From positions 62,001 to 126,000 of the forward strand of contig NZ_MSSW01000019.1 in assembly GCF_002150685.1 (NCBI RefSeq): DNA of 64,000 bases, in the 5' to 3' direction. Of this stretch, positions 28,078 through 36,276 are shown piece by piece. Source of the stretch: Algoriphagus antarcticus (GTDB lineage Bacteria > Bacteroidota > Bacteroidia > Cytophagales > Cyclobacteriaceae). Under the pieces are notes generated by a model. That model saw nothing but the letters and a program-made list of their open reading frames with translations, was not told the DNA's origin and did no database searches. Each line of letters starts with the position of its first letter. The first letter of the stretch is position 1. Position numbers and translations under genes: made by a program.

Positions 28078-28818
28078 TCAGTCTACTTCAAAGATAAGCT
28101 TCATTGTAATCGAAGCTGTTTTGTTTTTGTCGGCTGTATTGAAAGTGCCTCCCCAAGAATAGTCTTCTCCTGAGTTTTGACCGGTAATCTGGAAGATACC
28201 CATATTTGCTGAGATGAGATCTCCGAGATCTCCCTTGGAGTTTTCAGCGATTCTCTCGGCCCGGATGCGTGCATCTTCCGTGGCTTTTGCGATCATTTCC
28301 AGTTTCAGAGATTCCAGTTCGGTGTAGTAATAGCGTGGAGATTGGGAATAAAAGGCAATTCCCTGATTAAGCAATTCGGTGATCTCACGGGAGATTTTCT
28401 CTACTTTTTCCACTTCGGTAGATTCAATTTTCAAGGATTGATTGAGCGTATATCCATCAAAGGTCTGTCCCAAATAACGGCCATCGTTTGCATAATTTTG
28501 TTGATATTTTGGATTGGTAGTGACAGCGTTGAAAATCAACTTTTCGGCAGGAATTCCATTCGAAATCAAATAGTCTGCAACGAGTTTTCTGTCTTTCTCC
28601 AAGTCAGCATAAGCAGACTTCAGGTCGAAGCTTTCACGGCTGAAATTCCCTTCCCACACGACCAAGTCTGACGTGAAATTACTTTCGCCCAACCCTGTGA
28701 CATTGATCGAGCCCTGAGGTCGATTTCGGTTGATCACTGCATTTCCCAAGACAATCGAAGCAATCACTATGGCAACTGCGAAAAGAATGGCGGAGAGGTT
28801 GTTTCTCATGTTTTCCAA
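28078..28818 (-). CDS. SIMPL (DUF541) domain protein
   Basis: A 246-residue protein with one N-terminal membrane helix or signal anchor (about 8-27) and a SIMPL domain: I-N-V-T-G-L-G at the start, F-x-G-Y-T-L-N-Q-S-L in the middle, and A-x-x-D-A-R-I-R-A-E-R-I-A at the end. Members are periplasmic or membrane-anchored (BP26/Omp28-like, oligomeric) and poorly understood. It stands alone on the minus strand between the CIA30 gene and a small reading frame. Confidence 0.85.
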   Translation of the reverse strand: MENMRNNLSAILFAVAIVIASIVLGNAVINRNRPQGSINVTGLGESNFTSDLVVWEGNFSRESFDLKSAYADLEKDRKLVADYLISNGIPAEKLIFNAVTTNPKYQQNYANDGRYLGQTFDGYTLNQSLKIESTEVEKVEKISREITELLNQGIAFYSQSPRYYYTELESLKLEMIAKATEDARIRAERIAENSKGDLGDLISANMGIFQITGQNSGEDYSWGGTFNTADKNKTASITMKLIFEVD

Positions 28819-28902
28819 AAGTTGAAGTAGAAAGTAAGTATTCTTAGGCAGATAACAAATAACCCACCAAGTATCGGGTTTTTAAGAATGATTAACTGTC
28901 AA

Positions 28903-29079
28903 TCAAATCGATTTTGAATCGTTGTGCTTCAAAATATAATAATGCAGCTTCATGAGAATTTTCCTTAATTCAGACACATCTTTTCCAGTCGTAAAAATTG
29001 GATAGGAATCAGGATAATCAGAAAATCTTGTACTGGTTTTCTCAGGGATCATATCAATAATTTTCGAATCCTTTTTCAT
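28903..29079 (-). CDS. Small hypothetical protein (58 residues)
   Basis: A 58-codon frame beginning with ATG and M-K-K-D-S-K, with mixed charged and aromatic residues (S-D-Y-P-D-S-Y-P-I-F) and a helical C-terminus. It fills most of the 288-base gap between the SIMPL and carboxypeptidase genes, on their strand. I recognise no family. Its composition is protein-like, but without conservation data it could be fortuitous. Confidence 0.35.
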   Translation of the reverse strand: MKKDSKIIDMIPEKTSTRFSDYPDSYPIFTTGKDVSELRKILMKLHYYILKHNDSKSI

Positions 29080-29106
29080 AAATCCATTACTATAATAGAT
29101 TCAAAT

Positions 29107-30588
29107 TTAATAAATCCGCTGCTTAAATTCCTGCGCATTTGGGTTTTCGAGATTGATGAGGTAACCATTTACTACGGCATATTTTCTAACTCCATCTCTC
29201 TCCAAGAAGAAATTGGTTGCTTCTCCTGTTTTCCACCCAGCAGAAAAAGTATCAGTACTTCTCAAGACTACTATAGGAAGCTGATGCAAATCGTCTTTCG
29301 ACCCATTTTTAACTTTTACTGCCAAATAGCCTTGATTAAGCAGCTCCATTGCTTTTGCCTCGTCTATATTTTCCACAGAATTAAAAGCAGTTTCATAGAC
29401 TTTACCCTCAGCATATTTCAGTCCTGTGGCATCAAATTCTTCAAGTCCATAATAAACCTGCGCATCACCCAAGTCATCCACAGAACCGGATACGAAATAC
29501 GTATCGCCGGCAGTGTTGTCTCGCCTTCTGATGGCTAAATCCACTGGATAATATTTTCCATTTACCGGAACATTAACTTCATTTATCAGCAAATCAACCA
29601 ACTGCATATCATTGTCTGGTATTGCAAAATACTCAGCAGTAGTGTATTGCTCGTAGCTTCTGGTGGCGATTTGCTCCAGTGCATTGAGAATAATCATAAA
29701 ATTCAGTTGACGGATGTATTGTTTGTCAGGATCATTTGGATAGCCGCCGGATTCGATCAAAATAGTGCTCGTTCCCCACTTGGTAATATTATCGCCAAAG
29801 GCTCTCGGCTCGAATGCATCATCATATTTTCCCACATGTCCGGGCACTACTTGCTGCAGCACCTGATTCATTCCTACTATCGTCTGCATAGCTCTTGTTC
29901 GCACATCATTGACATCCGTTTCATAATTATAGGCTGGCGCCAAAACAGATATCGTAGCTTGTTTCGGCGTGCCAGAAGCATTATAATAAACCTGCTGATC
30001 GTGCAGATTAAAGCCAAATTCAGGTTCAAAAACATCTCTAGCTCTTTTCAGAATAACCGCTTCCGGAGAAATCTGAGAAATAGCATCACGATTTAAATCT
30101 ATGTCCAGTGCATTTCTACGCTTGAAAGCCTCAGCTCCGTCAGGATTGATCATAGGGATAAACTTGAGATCAAGATTTGATTTAAGAAGGTTACGTAGTA
30201 CATCAAACTCATCTCCGATTGCCTCCAAGAAATTGAACAAGTCGAAAAGAGACATGGTAGCCGTGCTCTCATTTCCGTGCATCTGTGACCAAAGCATCAC
30301 CTTGGTTTTGCCATCACCCCAATCCAAGCTAGAAATGCTTCTGCCTTCCACCGACTCCCCAAGTTTTGTCAACTGAAAAGCATCCTTATGCTTCTGAATC
30401 AAAGGCTGAAGATCAGCATGCTTAAATCTTCGATGAGTGATTGCAGATTCTTTGAATTTGGAATATGCGGATTCAAGAGTTTCTACGTCTGTACCTGCTG
30501 CGATTGGAATACTTGCTGTTTTACAACTAAGGACTGAAATCAAAAACAGCAAAAACAAGCTAATCGAGAGTTTAGAATTGGCTTTCAT
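29107..30588 (-). CDS. M14-family zinc carboxypeptidase
   Basis: A 493-residue exported metallopeptidase; the N-terminus L-F-L-I-S-V-L-S-C is a lipobox, so it is probably a lipoprotein anchored at C22. Zinc ligands are H104 and E107 (M-H-G-N-E-S) and H196 (N-L-H-D-Q-Q), and the catalytic glutamate is E279 (L-I-E-S-G-G). N-P-D-G-A and N-R-D near 148-168 bind the substrate carboxylate. About 180 residues after the catalytic domain form a beta-rich C-terminal region. It may trim peptides or peptidoglycan stem peptides; a peptidoglycan dipeptide epimerase is encoded divergently next to it. Confidence 0.88.
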   Translation of the reverse strand: MKANSKLSISLFLLFLISVLSCKTASIPIAAGTDVETLESAYSKFKESAITHRRFKHADLQPLIQKHKDAFQLTKLGESVEGRSISSLDWGDGKTKVMLWSQMHGNESTATMSLFDLFNFLEAIGDEFDVLRNLLKSNLDLKFIPMINPDGAEAFKRRNALDIDLNRDAISQISPEAVILKRARDVFEPEFGFNLHDQQVYYNASGTPKQATISVLAPAYNYETDVNDVRTRAMQTIVGMNQVLQQVVPGHVGKYDDAFEPRAFGDNITKWGTSTILIESGGYPNDPDKQYIRQLNFMIILNALEQIATRSYEQYTTAEYFAIPDNDMQLVDLLINEVNVPVNGKYYPVDLAIRRRDNTAGDTYFVSGSVDDLGDAQVYYGLEEFDATGLKYAEGKVYETAFNSVENIDEAKAMELLNQGYLAVKVKNGSKDDLHQLPIVVLRSTDTFSAGWKTGEATNFFLERDGVRKYAVVNGYLINLENPNAQEFKQRIY

Positions 30589-30680
30589 AATTATTTCTAT
30601 TTACCTTGAATAAAATGCAATACTACCTGTCATACAAGCAAAAAACGCTTTAATTTTGCTTCAAATTGAATATTTATCAA

Positions 30681-31694
30681 ATGAAATTATCCTTTCAAGT
30701 CGTAGATCTCCCTCTAAAGCATACATTTACTATCGCTCATCAAAGCAGAGACGTGCAAGATACGCTCATTGTAAAACTGCAAGATGGAGCATTTTACGGG
30801 TTAGGTGAATCCACTACCAATCCTTTCTACGGCATGACTATTACTAATATGTCGGAATGTTTGGAGAAATTCAGGCCTATCCTCGAAAAAGGTGAATGGG
30901 AAACTCCAGCCCAACTTTGGGATTTGGGTAAAGAGGTATTCAAAGAGAATCCGTTTGCGCAATGTGCGCTGGATATGGCCGCCTGGGATATCTATGCTAA
31001 GAAGCAAGGGAAGAAACTGTACGAACTTTTGGACCTGAATCCAGAGACTATTCCCACCACCAATTTTACGATTGGAATCGACACGCTGGAAAAGATGGTG
31101 GCAAAAATGAAGGAAGTTCATTGGCCGATTTACAAAATCAAATTGGGAACTTCAGACGATCTGGCTATCATCCGTGAGCTCAGAAAGCATACAGACGCTG
31201 TTTTTAGGATAGATGCAAATTGTGCCTGGACGGCTGAGCAAGCCATCGAATATTCTATAGAGCTGGAGAAGTTGGGAGTGGAGTTTATGGAACAACCGCT
31301 TGGAAAGGATGATCTGGAGGGGATGAAAGAAGTGTTTAAACATAGCAAACTTCCAGTAATCGCTGATGAAAGCTGCATTGTGGAGTCGGACGTGAAGAAA
31401 TGCCATGGGCTTTTTCACGGAATCAATGTGAAGCTGGTGAAAGCGGGAGGTATCACGCCAGGATTGAGAATGATACACGAGGCCAAGAAACTTGGGATGA
31501 AAACAATGGTTGGCTGTATGACTGAATCTTCCGTAGGCATCACAGCCATTGCGCACATTGCACCACTTTTGGACTACGTAGATATGGATGGCGCAATGCT
31601 GCTATCCAAAGATCCAGCGAAGGGCGTGGTCATCACAGCCGAAAATGTGACTTTTCCAGAAGGAAATGGAATAGGTGCGGAAATGATTTGTTGA
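30681..31694 (+). CDS. Dipeptide epimerase (L-Ala-D/L-Glu epimerase type)
   Basis: An enolase-superfamily enzyme of 337 residues from the ATG at 30681; an in-frame TTG 15 bases upstream is less likely. Catalytic lysines are K152 and K154 (Y-K-I-K-L), metal ligands D178 (R-I-D-A-N), E204 (M-E-Q-P) and D229 (I-A-D-E-S), and the second base K251 (N-V-K-L-V-K). The C-terminal D-M-D-G motif binds the dipeptide amino group in this family. It interconverts L-Ala-D-Glu and L-Ala-L-Glu in murein recycling, which fits the neighbouring M14 carboxypeptidase. Other dipeptide specificities are known in the family, so the exact substrate is open. Confidence 0.9.
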   Translation: MKLSFQVVDLPLKHTFTIAHQSRDVQDTLIVKLQDGAFYGLGESTTNPFYGMTITNMSECLEKFRPILEKGEWETPAQLWDLGKEVFKENPFAQCALDMAAWDIYAKKQGKKLYELLDLNPETIPTTNFTIGIDTLEKMVAKMKEVHWPIYKIKLGTSDDLAIIRELRKHTDAVFRIDANCAWTAEQAIEYSIELEKLGVEFMEQPLGKDDLEGMKEVFKHSKLPVIADESCIVESDVKKCHGLFHGINVKLVKAGGITPGLRMIHEAKKLGMKTMVGCMTESSVGITAIAHIAPLLDYVDMDGAMLLSKDPAKGVVITAENVTFPEGNGIGAEMIC

Positions 31695-32039
31695 GAAGAA
31701 AGTAGTAGGATGTAGGTATCAAGATATTAAATTCTGGAATCGAGAGCCAAGAATTTAGTAGAATAGAATGAGAATAAAAAAGCGATGAATTTTTAGAGAT
31801 CGTTGCCCATGTATTATCTGGGCTGAAAGCCCAAAATAACTAAGCTCTGCTCGACACGGCTCCGTTCCTACAATGAAATATCTATTTTAAAAGCTCTGAA
31901 GCGGCGAAATAACCAAGAATTCCTAGTCAATCAAAAAGCCGGAGCGATCTAAAATCACTCCGGCTTTTATTTATTTTCTACCAATAAAAAATCATTTTCC
32001 CTGTTAGGCTAGACATAGGTCACCCGACAATTTTCTCAA
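31695..32039. other. 345-base intergenic region with hairpins and degenerate repeat-like sequence
   Basis: No convincing gene. It contains a stretch near 31706-31760 that resembles the one at 57985-58040 (shared G-T-A-x-G-T-A-T-C-A-A-G-A-T), and a small hairpin TGGGCT-GAA-AGCCCA at 31819-31833. A strong terminator lies at 31933-31968. The first two may be decayed copies of an intergenic repeat family. Confidence 0.5.
31933..31968. terminator. Rho-independent terminator (bidirectional)
   Basis: AAAAGCCGGAG and CTCCGGCTTTT form a long GC-rich stem with flanking A and T runs. It separates the convergent epimerase and response-regulator genes and can stop transcription from both sides. Confidence 0.85.
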
Positions 32040-32735
32040 TCATCCTTCACTCACGATCAGCTTGAAGCCTTCACCATGCACAGTAATAATCTGCACTTTT
32101 GGATCGTCTTTCAGAAGCTTTCGGATTTTGCTAAGATACACATCCATGCTTCGAGCATTGAAGTAGCTATCGTCTCCCCAGATTTGCTTCAAGGCATGAC
32201 TTCTATTTACCAGATTGTTGATTTCAGATGCCAGTAGGCGAATAAGCTCATTTTCTTTAGAAGTCAACTTGTGCCGTCCTTTTGGCCCATCCAAGATTTG
32301 CTCATCGTAGTGAAGGACAAAGCCTCCAAAAGTATAAACCTTTAGCGGATTGATTTCTTCATTTTTATGAGTTCTCCTCAGGATAGCATTTACACGAAGA
32401 AGTAATTCTTCCATGCTAAATGGCTTTGTCAGGTAATCATCTGCGCCAATTTTGAGCCCTTCGATGATGTCATCCTTTTGATTTTTTGCCGTGAGGAAAA
32501 GAATTGGAAGGTTCTCCTCTATCTTCTTAATTTCCTTGGCTAGGGTGAATCCGTCCTTTTTCGGCATCATAATGTCGAGCAGGCAAAGATCAAATTTCCC
32601 TTTCTTGTACTTGTTCCAACCTTCTTCACCATCACGGCAAAGCGTAGGTTCATAACCTTTCATTTCCAAATATTCTTTAAGGATATCTCCCAAATTTGGA
32701 TCGTCTTCGACCACTAATAATTTCGCTTTGCTCAT
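32040..32735 (-). CDS. OmpR-family response regulator (RprY-like)
   Basis: A 231-residue regulator. The receiver has E10-D11-D12, the phospho-acceptor D54 (L-L-D-I-M-M-P-K-K-D-G) and the lysine in L-T-K-P-F. A winged-helix DNA-binding domain follows (about 135-230; L-T-S-K-E-N-E-L-I-R-L-L-A and R-S-M-D-V-Y-L-S-K-I-R-K-L-L). The receiver sequence closely recalls RprY of Bacteroides. Its start overlaps the sensor kinase stop by 4 bases, so the pair is co-translated. Target genes cannot be deduced. Confidence 0.9.
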   Translation of the reverse strand: MSKAKLLVVEDDPNLGDILKEYLEMKGYEPTLCRDGEEGWNKYKKGKFDLCLLDIMMPKKDGFTLAKEIKKIEENLPILFLTAKNQKDDIIEGLKIGADDYLTKPFSMEELLLRVNAILRRTHKNEEINPLKVYTFGGFVLHYDEQILDGPKGRHKLTSKENELIRLLASEINNLVNRSHALKQIWGDDSYFNARSMDVYLSKIRKLLKDDPKVQIITVHGEGFKLIVSEG

Positions 32736-34453
32736 TGTTTCTTTGGTAAGTTAATGGTGAATGAGCTCCCTTTTCCAAGATCGCTACTTACTCGTATTCC
32801 GCCTCTATGCGCTTCCAGCATGGTTTTCACGTAAGATAGCCCAAGACCGAAGCCTTTGACATCATGTACATTCCCAGTAGGAACTCGGTAGAATTTATCA
32901 AAAATTTTCCGTTGTGCATCCTTATTCATTCCGATTCCTTCATCCTTGATAGTGATGAAGACTTGATCGGAATCGTCTTTTGCTTCAATGCTGATCTTTG
33001 GATTTTCGGGGGAATACTTATTTGCATTGTCTAAGAGATTATTGAAAATATGGGTGAGGTGAAAAAGATCACCCTCAATCATAGGTTCGTTCAGCTCATT
33101 GATAAAGGTAATTTGTCCTCCTTTTTTCTCGACCTGTAGGCCAAAATGACCAACTGTACTTTCCAAAATATCTCCCAGATTCAACAATTCCAATTTCAGA
33201 TTGAAATCCTTCTTATCCAACGCAGCAGCCTGAAGAACGTTTTCTACCTGTGAGACCAAGCGCTTATTTTCATCCTTGATAATACCCAGATATCTCGAAC
33301 GGAACTTGTCCTGACTGGATAGCTCGGGATCTTGAAGTGCCTCCACCGCCAGACTCACTGTGGCCAGTGGCGTCTTGAATTCATGAGTCATGTTATTGAT
33401 GAAATCATTCTTCGTATCAGAAAGGGCTTTTTGACGGATGATAACTTTGATCGCATAGATGAAACAGGAGATAATCACTAAAATGAAAACGATAGAGCTG
33501 GAGATAGGAAGCCATACTTCTCGGATTACGTGGTTACTTTTCTCTGGGAAATACAAATACAGATAGTTGTTTTTACCCAAAATGTCATTGGGGAAAAGCT
33601 TGGCTTGAATTCCTTTTTGTACCAAAGTAAACTGCTCTTTCACATTGCCGATAGGCATAATCAGACCGTCCTCTTTGAGTAACCCCAATTCGAAATCCTC
33701 GGAAATATTTTGTTCAAGCAGGTATCCTTTCAGTAATTTTCTGACTTGGGCGGTATCCAATCTATCTAAAATTGCCTGCTGCCCAGCAGCCATCTCATCC
33801 CACATTTTGTTGAAGAAATCAATCTTCATATTTGTCTTGGCAATTTTTTCCAAGGCATCTGGAGTAAGGTTCATTTCGGGCATATCGTACTGAAAACTTG
33901 GCATAGGAACTGTTGAATTCCTTTCCCTAGTCGAATTCTCTACCCTACTTAAGTATTGTAGTTGACGCACTTTTTCATCAAGTAATACTTGCATTTCATC
34001 AGGCGTAAAGAGTTCTGAAGCTACTTCAGGCGTCATATAAGTAAAAAAGGTTTCCAGATCTTCCAGCACTTTACTATCAACTCCACGAGATTCTAGAATT
34101 CTTTTGAATGTTGGGCTTACCTTGGGAGCTGACTCCTGGAAAAAAGTATCAATCAAAGAAGGTCTATTTGCAGGATTGGGCCTTGACCTATATTGAATTT
34201 CCAATGGATCTATTTTTTCAACCAATGATCTTTGTATTGCAGAATCCTGAACCAAAAAGCTGAAAAATAAGTCAGAATTTTCCCCTTTCTCCAATTGTTC
34301 AATAGTCCCATCAAGTGCTTGGAGAACATTTTGATCAAAACGCTCTCTATTAATACGAATAGCATTTTTCACCCAATAGAATTGGAATCCCATCAGACCA
34401 AAGCTAGCCAAAGCCATCAGGACAACGATAAGGATGATGTTACTTTTGGACAT
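32732..34453 (-). CDS. Sensor histidine kinase (RprX-like)
   Basis: A 573-residue kinase with membrane helices at about 5-27 and 315-338. They enclose a 285-residue periplasmic sensor that is helical and Gln/Leu-rich and shows no recognised domain. The cytoplasmic part has H357 (N-M-T-H-E-F-K-T-P-L), an N box (F-N-N-L-L-D-N-A-N-K-Y-S), G1 (D-E-G-I-G-M) and G2 (G-F-G-L-G-L-S-Y). The kinase core is of the HPK1/EnvZ-like type, different from the HPK4-like cores in the 519-9306 locus. It is the cognate sensor of the OmpR-type regulator. Confidence 0.9.
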   Translation of the reverse strand: MSKSNIILIVVLMALASFGLMGFQFYWVKNAIRINRERFDQNVLQALDGTIEQLEKGENSDLFFSFLVQDSAIQRSLVEKIDPLEIQYRSRPNPANRPSLIDTFFQESAPKVSPTFKRILESRGVDSKVLEDLETFFTYMTPEVASELFTPDEMQVLLDEKVRQLQYLSRVENSTRERNSTVPMPSFQYDMPEMNLTPDALEKIAKTNMKIDFFNKMWDEMAAGQQAILDRLDTAQVRKLLKGYLLEQNISEDFELGLLKEDGLIMPIGNVKEQFTLVQKGIQAKLFPNDILGKNNYLYLYFPEKSNHVIREVWLPISSSIVFILVIISCFIYAIKVIIRQKALSDTKNDFINNMTHEFKTPLATVSLAVEALQDPELSSQDKFRSRYLGIIKDENKRLVSQVENVLQAAALDKKDFNLKLELLNLGDILESTVGHFGLQVEKKGGQITFINELNEPMIEGDLFHLTHIFNNLLDNANKYSPENPKISIEAKDDSDQVFITIKDEGIGMNKDAQRKIFDKFYRVPTGNVHDVKGFGLGLSYVKTMLEAHRGGIRVSSDLGKGSSFTINLPKKQ

Positions 34454-34640
34454 GATGCAAATTTAATCCTATAACAAAGCCATAGCGGGAGCTTAACAAT
34501 ATTTAACCGCGACAAGGTGCCTCGATAATGTATCAATTTCAAGTCCTTCTCCTATATTTAGACTCGAAAACAGAGTTATCTTAATTACACTATAACTTAT
34601 GAAAATAGGGGGCAAATGCCTCCTTTTTTTGTTATTTGGC

Positions 34641-34648
34641 TATCTTTG
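34641..34648 (+). promoter_or_regulatory. Candidate -7 promoter element of lysA
   Basis: TATCTTTG matches TAnnTTTG and would start a transcript near 34655, 11 bases before the ATG at 34666. This argues for that ATG over the in-frame TTG at 34636, which would lie inside the promoter. Confidence 0.5.
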
Positions 34649-34665
34649 CGCGCAAATTTCAGATA

Positions 34666-35898
34666 ATGTCAACACCTCAACATCCTATCCAACTCCAAGG
34701 AGTAAGCCTAGAATCTATAGCTCATGAATTTGGCACACCTGTATATGTATATGACGGGGAAAAGATAGTGAGTCAGATCAAATCACTTCAATCTGCCTTC
34801 GCTACCGTTCCTTTGAAGATCAAATATGCCACCAAAGCGCTATCCAATATAAGTATCTTGAAGTTGGTGAAAAAGGCTGGGGAAGGTGTAGATGCAGTAT
34901 CGATCGAAGAAGTGAGGATTTGCATGCAAGCGGGATTTGCTGCTTCGGAAATCATGTACACACCTAGCGGAGTGAATTTTCGAGAGGTAAAAGAAGCTGT
35001 CGAATTGGGTGTGATGATTAACCTCGACAGTATTCCGTTGATGGAGGAGTTTGGTGAAAGGTATGGTAATACGATGCCAGCTTGTATTCGGATCAATCCG
35101 CACATTATGGCTGGTGGGAATGCAAAAATTTCGGTAGGTCATATTCAAAGCAAGTTTGGGATTTCTATTCAGCAACTTCCTGAGATTCTGGAAGTGGTGA
35201 AAAAGTTTGAAATCAAAATCGTAGGCCTTCATGTTCATACAGGTTCCGACATACTTGATGCTGAAATATTCTTAAGAGGCGGAAATGTGTTGTTTGATGC
35301 AGCGATGAACTTCCCGGATCTTACCTTCTTAGATTTCGGAGGAGGTTTCAAAGTCGCTTATAAGTCTGGGGATCCAGCCACTGATATTGCAGAAGTTGGC
35401 ACAAAAGTGTCTGTGGCTTTCCATACGTTCTGCGAAAAATATGGTCGAGAATTGGAGCTATGGCTTGAGCCAGGTAAGTTTCTGGTAAGCGAATCCGGGT
35501 ATTTGGTAGTGGAATCCAATGTGGTCAAAAAAACACCACAGATTACATTTGTTGGAGTTGATTCAGGATTGAATCACCTGATCAGACCTATGATGTACGA
35601 TGCATTCCATGACGTATATAATCTGAGCAACCCTGAGGGAGACTTGAAGCCTTATAATGTAGTTGGATATATCTGTGAAACGGATACCCTGGCTAAAGAT
35701 CGGATGCTCGCGACTGTCACGAAAGGAGATCTTTTGGTATTCAAAAATGCTGGGGCTTATGGCATAAGTATGTCCTCCAATTACAACTCTCGGCTACGTC
35801 CTGCAGAGGTTTTGGTATGGGAAGGAAAGGCCCATTTGATAAGAAAAAGAGAGGAATTTGAGGATTTAATCAAAAATCAGGTCGTTTTAGATATTTAA
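34666..35898 (+). CDS. lysA: Diaminopimelate decarboxylase
   Basis: A 410-residue fold-type III PLP enzyme making L-lysine from meso-diaminopimelate, the last step of lysine synthesis. The PLP lysine is K57 (Y-A-T-K-A-L-S-N). H191 (H-V-H-T-G-S) and the glycine loop D-F-G-G-G-F bind cofactor. E-P-G-K-F, C337 in C-E-T-D-T-L-A (catalytic Cys-Glu of the partner subunit), and the late Y in S-S-N-Y-N-S-R complete the active site. The length is typical. The ATG at 34666 is chosen because a TAnnTTTG box lies just upstream. Confidence 0.93.
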   Translation: MSTPQHPIQLQGVSLESIAHEFGTPVYVYDGEKIVSQIKSLQSAFATVPLKIKYATKALSNISILKLVKKAGEGVDAVSIEEVRICMQAGFAASEIMYTPSGVNFREVKEAVELGVMINLDSIPLMEEFGERYGNTMPACIRINPHIMAGGNAKISVGHIQSKFGISIQQLPEILEVVKKFEIKIVGLHVHTGSDILDAEIFLRGGNVLFDAAMNFPDLTFLDFGGGFKVAYKSGDPATDIAEVGTKVSVAFHTFCEKYGRELELWLEPGKFLVSESGYLVVESNVVKKTPQITFVGVDSGLNHLIRPMMYDAFHDVYNLSNPEGDLKPYNVVGYICETDTLAKDRMLATVTKGDLLVFKNAGAYGISMSSNYNSRLRPAEVLVWEGKAHLIRKREEFEDLIKNQVVLDI

Positions 35899-35936
35899 TT
35901 TCTTAATACCACATCTTACTTTCCTTTGGTATAATT

Positions 35937-36155
35937 ATGACAAATGTGGAAAATGGTCTTGACATAGGCTATTCTTATGATGTGACCATTTCAAAGTTAG
36001 GTCTGAAAGTAGCGGAGGTGCTCATGAGATTTCACTTACCTATTCATTTTTATGGGGTGCTTATAAGAACAGAAACCAGAGAGGAAGAGTTATTCCTTGC
36101 TTTAAGTATTAAGCTGAAAACAACTGATTATAATATTTATTCAAGTCACATTTAG
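35937..36155 (+). CDS. Small hypothetical protein (72 residues)
   Basis: A 72-codon frame from an ATG 38 bases after lysA. The sequence has mixed composition, no membrane helix or signal, and I do not recognise it. It could be real and cotranscribed with lysA, or chance. Confidence 0.3.
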   Translation: MTNVENGLDIGYSYDVTISKLGLKVAEVLMRFHLPIHFYGVLIRTETREEELFLALSIKLKTTDYNIYSSHI

Positions 36156-36276
36156 CTTAACAGCCTTTTTAAACTAATCCTGGTCTTTAAAAGTCTCTAT
36201 CTATTTTGGAACCACGCTTAAGTATTGATCAAAACAAAGCAGTAGGAAATTGGCTTTTAGGATAAAGATATTTTTT

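Noticed and set aside
31800-31870. Insertion-sequence remnant in the gap after the epimerase gene
   Set aside because: Only a short hairpin and no transposase coding sequence or terminal inverted repeats are seen.
34458-34465. TAAATTTG box as the promoter of the RprX-like kinase
   Set aside because: It lies only a few bases before the ATG, which would make the mRNA nearly leaderless; not convincing.
34636-34665. TTG start for lysA
   Set aside because: It would lie within the TATCTTTG promoter region; the ATG at 34666 fits the promoter.
36250-36276. TTG start for the photolyase
   Set aside because: The added nine residues precede the conserved L-R-L-I-L-G-D-Q opening and an ATG is available at 36277.
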